From positions 1-11,592 of the forward strand of contig CAUEKL010000054.1 of the NCBI GenBank assembly GCA_959018215.1: DNA of 11,592 nt, given 5' to 3'. This DNA comes from an uncultured Gemmiger sp. (GTDB lineage: Bacteria; Bacillota; Clostridia; Oscillospirales; Ruminococcaceae). Shown here piece after piece: positions 5,674 through 11,592 of this stretch. Both the position numbers and the translations under genes were made by a program. The notes under the pieces are model-generated. The model did no database searches. It was not told the DNA's origin and saw only the letters and a program-made list of their open reading frames with translations. How positions within the stretch are numbered: position 1 is the stretch's first letter; every line of letters starts with the position of its first letter.

Positions 5674-8600
5674 ATGTTTTACGAACTTTTCCAACAGACA
5701 CAGGAACACAAAAAACTCATCGGAGCGCTGTCCGGCAAAGGAGCCAGCGCTCTGTTCGGGCTGCCCTCCGCCGGGCGGGCCCAGGTGTATGCGGCCCTTG
5801 CCCGGGAACTGGAGCGCCCGCTGTGCATCGTCACCCCCGGGGAGGCTGAAGCCACCCGCTTTGCTGCCGACCTGAATACCCTGGGCATTGCCGCCGCCGT
5901 TTTCCCGGCCCGGGACTATGTACTGCGCCCCATTGAGGGCACTGCCCGGGAATATGAATACCGCCGCCTGTCCGTGCTGGGGGACCTGGTGGGCGGGCGG
6001 CTGCAGGCAGTCTGTGTGCCCATTGAGGGCCTGACCCAGTTCACCACCCCGAAAGAGGATTTCTGCTGCAATACCCGCACCCTGCGCCCCGGGGATTCCA
6101 TCCCCCGGGAAGACCTCAACACCATGCTGCTGGATGCGGGCTATGTGCGCCGGGACCGGGTGGAAGGGCCGGGGCAGTTTTCCATCCGCGGGGATATTCT
6201 GGACCTGTACGCTCCCGAGATGAAATCCCCCGTGCGTGTGGAGTTCTGGGGGGACGAGATCGACACCATGCACACCTTCGACCTGTCCACCCAGCGCCGG
6301 GACGAAAGCGTGGAGAAAATCTACCTCAGCCCCGCCCGGGAGGTGCTTTTCGGAGCGCCCGCTCAGGCGGCCGAGGCCCTGCGCGCCTACTGGAAGCGCC
6401 AGCGGGGCAAAAAGCGCACTGCCATGGAACAGGTCATGGCCCCGGACCTGGCCCAGCTGGACGCGGGCATCCTGCCGGTATCCATGGACAAATATCTGAA
6501 TGTTCGGTATCCTCAGCCTGCCACCTTGCTGGACTACTTCGAAGACCCGCTGCTCTGCGTGGAGGAACCGGCTTCGGTGCGGGAGGCCGAGCGGGCCGCC
6601 AACTATCGCCGGGGGGAGGAACTTTCCGCCCTGTTGGAGGACGGCGTTCTCTGCGCCGGGCTGGACCATTTGTACGCCGATGCGGGCTGGCTGTGGACCC
6701 AGACCGGCCGCTGCCGCACCCTGCTGGCCGAAAACTTCGCCCGCAGTATTCCGGACCAGCCGTTGAAGGAGATCGTCAACGCGCCCGCCCACAATCTGCC
6801 TTCCTGGAACGGGGAAGTGGCAGCCCTGTGGGAGGAACTGGAACCTTTGCGCAGCCGGGGGTTTGCGGTCACCGTGCTGGCGGGCACCGCCCGCGCTGTG
6901 GCCGGTCTGGCCCAGGACCTGCGGGGCAGGGGGTGCTCCGTTTCCACCGACCCGGACACCCCGGCGGCTCCCGGGCTGGTGCAGGTGCTGCCCGGCCAGC
7001 TTTCCGCCGGGTGTGAACTGCCCTTTGCCAAATTTGCCCTGCTTACCGCCCGGGCCTTCGGCCAGAGCGGCACCGCCAGGCGCAAGGCCAAACGGAACAA
7101 GGACGCCCTGGACAGCCTCACCGACATCACCCCCGGGGACCTGGTGGTGCACCAGAACCACGGCATCGGCCGCTATGCGGGCATCCGACGGATGGAAGTG
7201 CAGGGGGTCATCAAGGACTACCTGCGCATCGAGTACGCCAAGGGGGACGCACTTTATGTGCCGGTCACCCAGCTGGACCTGCTCTCCCGATACACCGCTC
7301 CCGGCGACGCCGAGAATGTCAAGCTCAACCGCCTGGGCGGGGCCGAGTGGGCCAAGACCCGCAAGAAGGTCCGCGCCGCCACCGAGGCCATGGCCAAGGA
7401 ACTCATCGAGCTGTACGCCCGGCGCAAGCAGGCTCACGGGTATGCCTTTCCCCAGGATGATACCTGGCAGGGGGACTTTGAGCAGCGCTTTGCCTATGAC
7501 GAGACTCCCGACCAGCTGACCAGTACCGCCGAAATCAAACACGATATGGAACAGCCATGGCCCATGGACCGGCTGCTCTGCGGCGACGTGGGGGTGGGCA
7601 AGACCGAGGTGGCCCTGCGCGCCGCCTTCAAGTGCGTGATGGGGGGCAAACAGTGTGCCATCCTGGCCCCCACCACCATCCTGGCCTGGCAGCATTTCAA
7701 CACCGCCATGGCCCGGATGGAAGCCTTCCCCATCCGCATCGGGCTGCTCTCCCGTTACCGCAGCGCCCGGGAACAGAAGGAGACCCTGCGCGGGCTCAGG
7801 GATGGCACCGTGGACATCGTGGTGGGCACCCACCGTCTGCTGTCCGATGACGTGAAATTCAAGGACCTGGGCCTGCTCATCATCGACGAGGAGCAGCGCT
7901 TCGGGGTCAAGCATAAAGAAAAACTGAAAGAAAACTTTGTGGGGGTGGATGTGCTCACCCTGTCCGCCACCCCCATTCCCCGCACGTTGAATATGGCCCT
8001 GTCTGGCATCCGGGATATGTCCACCATCGAACAGCCGCCCATCGAACGGCAGCCGGTGGAGACCTATGTGCTGGAATATGACGAAGGCATCATCGCCGAG
8101 GCCATCCGCAAGGAACTGGCCCGGGGCGGGCAGGTCTACTACCTGCACAACCGGGTGGACGATATCGAACAATGTGCCGCCCGGGTGGGCAAGATGGCCC
8201 CCGGCGCCCGCATCGGCATCGCCCACGGCAAGATGACCGAAGAACAGATCTCGGTGGTGTGGCGTCAGCTGCTGGACAACGAGATCGACATCCTGGTCTG
8301 CACCACCCTTATCGAGACCGGTGTGGATGTGCGCAACTGCAACACCCTGGTCATTGAGAACGCCGACCACATGGGCCTTTCCCAGCTGTATCAGATCCGC
8401 GGCCGTGTAGGGCGTTCCTCCCGCAAAGCCTACGCCTACTTTACCTTCCGGCGGGACGCGGTGCTCACCGAGATCGCCGCCAAGCGTCTGTCGGCCATCC
8501 GGGAATTCACTGCCTTCGGGTCCGGGTTCCGCATCGCCATGCGGGATCTGCAGATCCGCGGTGCGGGCAGCCTGCTGGGCCACAGCCAGCACGGCCACAT

Positions 8601-9129
8601 GGAGGCCGTGGGCTATGAGCTGTATGTGAAGATGCTCAACCAGGCCATTGCCGCGGCCAAGGGCCGCCCCCTGGAACCGGACAAGAGCGACTGCCTGGTG
8701 GATGTCACCGCCGACGCCTACCTGCCCGAAAGCTATATCCCCGACGCGGCAGGCCGCATCGAAGCCTACAAGCGGATCGCCGCCATCGAGAGCGCCGAGG
8801 GCGCCGAGGATGTGCTGGACGAACTCATCGACCGTTACGGCGACCCGCCCAAGTGTGTGCAGAGCCTGGTGGATGTATCCCTGGTGCGGGTCACAGCCGC
8901 CCGGGCGGGCATTGTGGAGATCGTGCAGAAGGGGGACAACCTGATCCTCTACTCCGACGTGGTGGGTCCGGCTCAGCTGGGTCCGCTGATGGATGCCATG
9001 CCCCACCGGGTGCTGTACAGCGCCGTGGGCCGGCCGTATATCAGCCTGCATGTCCTGAAAGGGGAGGACCCCCTGGTCATCCTGCGGGATGGGGTGGCGC
9101 AGCTGCCCGGCGCCAGCGCCAAGGGCTGA
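5674..9129 (+). CDS. mfd: Transcription-repair coupling factor
   Basis: Mfd is a DNA translocase that removes RNA polymerase stalled at lesions and recruits UvrA for excision repair. The 1151-aa product has the full family length and domain order: UvrB-like module (about 1-340, with GQFSIRGDILDLY from 167), RNA-polymerase-interacting CarD-like domain (about 489-585, DLVVHQNHGIGRYAG), and helicase motor with Walker A GDVGVGKT (637-644), DEEQ box (738-741), LSATPIPRT, motif VI QIRGRVGR (907-914) and the translocation (TRG) region FRIAMRDLQIRGAG (952-965). The C-terminal TRCF domain that masks the UvrA-binding surface is also present. It starts 45 bases after the upstream gene. No clear Shine-Dalgarno precedes the ATG, which is unusual beside its neighbours. 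Codon use is very GC-rich. Confidence 0.98.
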   Translation: MFYELFQQTQEHKKLIGALSGKGASALFGLPSAGRAQVYAALARELERPLCIVTPGEAEATRFAADLNTLGIAAAVFPARDYVLRPIEGTAREYEYRRLSVLGDLVGGRLQAVCVPIEGLTQFTTPKEDFCCNTRTLRPGDSIPREDLNTMLLDAGYVRRDRVEGPGQFSIRGDILDLYAPEMKSPVRVEFWGDEIDTMHTFDLSTQRRDESVEKIYLSPAREVLFGAPAQAAEALRAYWKRQRGKKRTAMEQVMAPDLAQLDAGILPVSMDKYLNVRYPQPATLLDYFEDPLLCVEEPASVREAERAANYRRGEELSALLEDGVLCAGLDHLYADAGWLWTQTGRCRTLLAENFARSIPDQPLKEIVNAPAHNLPSWNGEVAALWEELEPLRSRGFAVTVLAGTARAVAGLAQDLRGRGCSVSTDPDTPAAPGLVQVLPGQLSAGCELPFAKFALLTARAFGQSGTARRKAKRNKDALDSLTDITPGDLVVHQNHGIGRYAGIRRMEVQGVIKDYLRIEYAKGDALYVPVTQLDLLSRYTAPGDAENVKLNRLGGAEWAKTRKKVRAATEAMAKELIELYARRKQAHGYAFPQDDTWQGDFEQRFAYDETPDQLTSTAEIKHDMEQPWPMDRLLCGDVGVGKTEVALRAAFKCVMGGKQCAILAPTTILAWQHFNTAMARMEAFPIRIGLLSRYRSAREQKETLRGLRDGTVDIVVGTHRLLSDDVKFKDLGLLIIDEEQRFGVKHKEKLKENFVGVDVLTLSATPIPRTLNMALSGIRDMSTIEQPPIERQPVETYVLEYDEGIIAEAIRKELARGGQVYYLHNRVDDIEQCAARVGKMAPGARIGIAHGKMTEEQISVVWRQLLDNEIDILVCTTLIETGVDVRNCNTLVIENADHMGLSQLYQIRGRVGRSSRKAYAYFTFRRDAVLTEIAAKRLSAIREFTAFGSGFRIAMRDLQIRGAGSLLGHSQHGHMEAVGYELYVKMLNQAIAAAKGRPLEPDKSDCLVDVTADAYLPESYIPDAAGRIEAYKRIAAIESAEGAEDVLDELIDRYGDPPKCVQSLVDVSLVRVTAARAGIVEIVQKGDNLILYSDVVGPAQLGPLMDAMPHRVLYSAVGRPYISLHVLKGEDPLVILRDGVAQLPGASAKG

Positions 9130-9174
9130 GTATGCCTTTTTTGTGAAAGGTAGGCGCCCGGCAGTCCCTTTTGC

Positions 9175-9203
9175 TTGCAAAGAGCCCCAAAAAGCGGTAT
9201 AAT
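9175..9203 (+). promoter_or_regulatory. Sigma-A-type promoter of the SurA/PrsA-like lipoprotein gene
   Basis: TTGCAA (9175-9180, 4 of 6) and TATAAT (9198-9203, 6 of 6) are separated by exactly 17 bp. Transcription would start near 9210 and leave a leader of about 50 nt before the ATG. TGCAAAGA (9176-9183) and TCTTTGCA (9203-9210) form a perfect 8-bp inverted repeat that brackets the promoter. Confidence 0.8.
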
Positions 9204-9214
9204 CTTTGCATATA

Positions 9215-9230
9215 TGCGCCGCGGAGCGCA
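9215..9230 (+). other. 5'-end mRNA hairpin in the lipoprotein gene leader
   Basis: TGCGC (9215-9219) pairs perfectly with GCGCA (9226-9230) around a 6-nt loop. It lies within a few bases of the predicted transcription start, a position where stems often protect mRNA from 5'-end decay. The stem is short and the role is inferred. Confidence 0.3.
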
Positions 9231-9261
9231 AGCGAAAGGTATAAAGGAGCGTTAATCTCAT

Positions 9262-10398
9262 ATGAAGTCCTTACATGCAAGATTTCTCAGCCTGGGTCTG
9301 GCCCTGGCCATGCTTCTGGGTGTGACCGGCTGCACCATCAGCACCCCCGCCACGGTGGGGTCCATCGGCGGGGTGGAGATTCCCGCCGGCATCTACCTGC
9401 TGGCTCAGTACAACGCCTACCAGACCGTGTCCGATCTGGCCGACCTGGCCACCGGCGAGACGGCCGACGATGTGAAGGCGGTTCTCAAGGCTCAGTGCAC
9501 CGGTACCATCGGGGATGAGGAAGTCACCACCGACGGCGCCGATTACCTCCAGCGCCTGACCCTGCGCAGCCTGCAGTATTACGCGGCTGTGGAAAGCAAG
9601 TTCGCCGAACTGGGCGCCACCCTGGAAGATGCCGCCACCGCCGAAGCTGCCGACACCGCCGCTTCCATGTGGGAGTCCGACGGGGATGTGTACAAGGCCA
9701 ACGGCATCAGCCAGGCCACCCTGGAACAGTACCAGCTGAACAGTGCCAAGGCCGATGCCTGCCTGGAGCTGATCTACGGCGAAAACGGCCAGTCCCCGGT
9801 CACCGACCAGGACTATCTGGATTTCCTGAACAATGAATGCCGCTATGTGGATGTGGTGCAGCTGCCGCTGTTTGACTCCGCCTCCTACGCCTTTGCGGAT
9901 GAAGACCAGAGCGCCCAGATCCAGTCTCTGGCCGAAGAATGTGCCGCCACCCTGAACAGCTGGGCTGCGGTGGAGCAGGGCCGTACCGAGCGCTTTACCT
10001 CCATGTATGAAGCCGCCGAACAGTATGTGGCCCAGGCCATGGAAGTCCTGGGTGCCACCCCGGAATCCGGCATGGGGGCCTACTACGCAGGCAGCCAGCT
10101 GCTGACCCCGGATACCCTGAAGAGCTACGGCACCACCCTTACCGACGCCCTGGATGCGGCGGGCAAGGGCGTGTGGACCACCGTCAACCTGGGCATGAGC
10201 ATCGGCGTCATGTGTGATGTGAACCCGCTGGACGCCGATACCCTGGACAACTTCAAGGCCAACTACGATCTGCTCAAGCTGCTCAAGGGCGATGAGCTGG
10301 AAGCCCAGTTCTATGCCGACGGCGCGGCCATGGAACAGAACCTGGATTCCTCGGCCATGAGCACCTACAAGGCATCGAAAATCAAGACAACCGCATAA
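9262..10398 (+). CDS. SurA/PrsA-like lipoprotein without a recognisable rotamase domain
   Basis: The 378-aa product is probably membrane-anchored outside the cell. Residues 1-23 are a lipoprotein signal peptide with lipobox VTGC (Cys24). The segment VGSIGGVEIPAGIYLLAQYNAYQ (32-54) resembles the 'V-NG-I-E-Y' opening of SurA/PrsA chaperone domains, and the helical, Ala/Glu/Asp-rich region to about 175 fits that fold. VTDQDYLDFLNN (180-191) followed by RYVDVVQLPL (from 194) corresponds to where PrsA proteins enter the parvulin domain. The parvulin hallmarks (HIL strand, GGDLG turn) are not seen, so a chaperone-only role is more likely than prolyl isomerase activity. AAAGGAG (9243-9249) lies 12 bases before the ATG. 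Placement directly after mfd is common for PrsA-like genes in Clostridia. It has its own promoter and terminator. Confidence 0.7.
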   Translation: MKSLHARFLSLGLALAMLLGVTGCTISTPATVGSIGGVEIPAGIYLLAQYNAYQTVSDLADLATGETADDVKAVLKAQCTGTIGDEEVTTDGADYLQRLTLRSLQYYAAVESKFAELGATLEDAATAEAADTAASMWESDGDVYKANGISQATLEQYQLNSAKADACLELIYGENGQSPVTDQDYLDFLNNECRYVDVVQLPLFDSASYAFADEDQSAQIQSLAEECAATLNSWAAVEQGRTERFTSMYEAAEQYVAQAMEVLGATPESGMGAYYAGSQLLTPDTLKSYGTTLTDALDAAGKGVWTTVNLGMSIGVMCDVNPLDADTLDNFKANYDLLKLLKGDELEAQFYADGAAMEQNLDSSAMSTYKASKIKTTA

Positions 10399-10403
10399 CA
10401 CAG

Positions 10404-10448
10404 CGGGGCACGCGCGAGCCAAAGCGCGCGCCCCGTTTTTTGTTTTTT
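10404..10448 (+). terminator. Intrinsic terminator after the lipoprotein gene
   Basis: CGGGGC (10404-10409) pairs with GCCCCG (10430-10435). After one A-C mismatch, CGCGC (10411-10415) pairs with GCGCG (10424-10428), leaving an 8-nt loop. A T6 run (10436-10441), one G and a second T6 run (10443-10448) follow directly. It starts five bases after the stop codon, so the lipoprotein gene is probably the last gene of its transcript. Confidence 0.93.
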
Positions 10449-10503
10449 GCGGGAGAGATATTCTCACTTACAGGAAGACAAACGCAAAAGGAGGGACCCC
10501 CTG

Positions 10504-11592
10504 ATGACAAACTGGAAACTGCGCATGACCAGCCTGCTGCTGGCTGCCGCCGTTTTTGCTGCGGTTCCGGCTCCGGTGCTGGCGGCTCCGGCCGACGGCG
10601 ACAAGGGCGGCTGGTTCCAAACCTTGTTGGAGGTCCCCGTGCTGGGGGACCTGATGCGGCTGATCACCGGCGACGGGCAGAAGGAAGACGCCGAACAGCC
10701 GTCCACTGAAGAGACCGCCACCGATGAGACGGCAACTCCGGAAAATGCCAACCCTCTGCAGGTTACCCCGGAAACGGCCTGGTCCGCTTTCCCGGCGTCC
10801 TGGATGCAGGGCAGCGTGCAGGCTGGTGTGGCCTATCCCCAGAATGACGTGCAGACTCTTTCGGCGGAAACACAACAGGAAAGTACCGTTGCGGTGCAGC
10901 AGTGGGCCAGCGTGGAGCTGACCGCTGGCACCACCCTGAATCCCGCCTGTCGGGAGGAAACCAACTTCGGTGACCTGGCGGCGGATGCCGCCGCCAACGC
11001 CGCGGCTGCCTGGCTGTGGCAGCAGACCGATGAAACGACGGCCGCTCTGCGCGGCCTGCCGGTGGTTGCGCTCATCGACGGCGCCAGCCTGCGCGAAAAC
11101 GTGGCGGTCGGTTCCAGCCTGACCGAGACCGCCGCCTGTGTGGACCAGACCACCGCCCTGGCCATGGTGCAGGTCACCCCCAAAAAGCTGTATGAGATCC
11201 TGACTCTCGGCCTGCAGGACATGCACAACAGCACCGGCGAACAATACGGTGGATTCTGGCAGGTCAGCGGCCTGCGGGGCGTGTACCAGACCAGTGATGA
11301 TGAGGCCCGGTTTGTGGAAGTCTGGCTGGCAAGCGCCGTCCAGACAGAGGGCCTCCGTCTGGACGGTCAGGATGAGCAGGGGACTCTGCTGTTGGTTCTG
11401 CCCGCCGACCTGCTGGACCGCTGCGGTGTCAATGGGGATGCCGGCTATACCGACTGGCTGGCCGACGCCTCCCTGACCCTGGCCGGGGCCATCACCGCGC
11501 TGCCCCAGTCTGTGAATGCCGAGACCCTGACGGCCATTCTTGGCCGGGGCGGCAGCGTGGGACGGCTGCTGCCGGTCAGTGCCGGAACCTAC
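10504..11592 (+). CDS. Secreted protein with a 5'-nucleotidase C-terminal-type domain (runs off right edge)
   Basis: The 363 visible residues start with a Sec signal peptide (MTNWKLRMTS, hydrophobic core, cleavage probably after VLA27) and have no lipobox. A Glu/Thr-rich linker (about 60-85) and a low-complexity stretch follow. From residue 150, REETNFGDLAADAA matches the opening of the 5'-nucleotidase C-terminal domain, LIDGASLREN (190-199) sits where that family has its NGGGIR substrate loop, and GFWQVSGLRGVY (250-261) matches the 'FLQVSGL' block. In 5'-nucleotidases this domain binds the nucleotide while an N-terminal metallophosphatase domain does catalysis; no such domain precedes it here. 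The degenerate Gly loop argues against normal nucleotide binding. The ribosome binding site AAAAGGAGGG (10486-10495) is well placed. No convincing promoter is visible between the terminator and the start. The C-terminus is outside the window. Confidence 0.8.
   Translation, partial: MTNWKLRMTSLLLAAAVFAAVPAPVLAAPADGDKGGWFQTLLEVPVLGDLMRLITGDGQKEDAEQPSTEETATDETATPENANPLQVTPETAWSAFPASWMQGSVQAGVAYPQNDVQTLSAETQQESTVAVQQWASVELTAGTTLNPACREETNFGDLAADAAANAAAAWLWQQTDETTAALRGLPVVALIDGASLRENVAVGSSLTETAACVDQTTALAMVQVTPKKLYEILTLGLQDMHNSTGEQYGGFWQVSGLRGVYQTSDDEARFVEVWLASAVQTEGLRLDGQDEQGTLLLVLPADLLDRCGVNGDAGYTDWLADASLTLAGAITALPQSVNAETLTAILGRGGSVGRLLPVSAGTY

Noticed and set aside
9133..9156. Possible terminator after mfd
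   Set aside because: CCTTT/AAAGG can pair weakly, but the T-run is in the stem and no U-tract follows it.
5431..9261. Open frame of 1276 codons on the minus strand opposite mfd
   Set aside because: It is a mirror of the GC-rich mfd coding frame, with low-complexity Gly/His/Gln-rich translation, no domain and no ribosome binding site; mfd on the plus strand is certain.
1..11592. Mobile elements, CRISPR arrays, tRNA or rRNA genes
   Set aside because: No transposase or integrase motifs, no regularly spaced long repeats and no cloverleaf or rRNA sequence were seen.

Overview
The window looks like a chromosomal housekeeping region of a GC-rich, Gram-positive anaerobe of the Clostridia. The order glmU-like, pth, mfd, SurA/PrsA-like lipoprotein follows the glmU-(prs)-pth-mfd-prsA neighbourhood of Firmicutes. 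High GC, strong AGGAGG-type ribosome binding sites, lipobox signal peptides and a pyruvate,phosphate dikinase fit the Oscillospiraceae/Ruminococcaceae (Faecalibacterium, Gemmiger or Subdoligranulum type). That placement is inference. No mobile element, phage gene, CRISPR array, tRNA or rRNA was seen.

Layout. Positions 1-723 (minus strand) are the 5' part of ppdK, which runs off the left edge. Positions 724-1129 are a gene-free, AT-rich divergent control region with an extended -10 promoter for ppdK, overlapped by a palindrome, and an extended -10 promoter for the rightward genes. From 1130 to 9129 six genes run rightward with short gaps and probably form one operon: a stand-alone GlmU acetyltransferase domain, a small unknown protein, peptidyl-tRNA hydrolase (pth), a 732-aa DUF3160 lipoprotein, a one-helix membrane protein with a DxDxDG loop (coupled to the lipoprotein by a TGATG junction), and the transcription-repair coupling factor (mfd). 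A separate sigma-A-type promoter at 9175-9203 drives a SurA/PrsA-like lipoprotein (9262-10398), which ends at a strong intrinsic terminator. The last gene (10504 to the right edge) encodes a secreted protein with a 5'-nucleotidase C-terminal-type domain.

Function. The operon mixes cell-wall precursor synthesis (GlcN-1-P acetylation), translation quality control (pth) and transcription-coupled repair (mfd) with two exported proteins of unknown function lodged between pth and mfd. Three proteins here are parts of normally larger enzymes: GlmU without its uridyltransferase half, a PrsA-like protein without a recognisable rotamase domain, and a 5'-nucleotidase C domain without a metallophosphatase domain before it. 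The clearest candidates for undescribed biology are the DUF3160/DxDxDG pair and these reduced proteins. Nothing here proves a new system.
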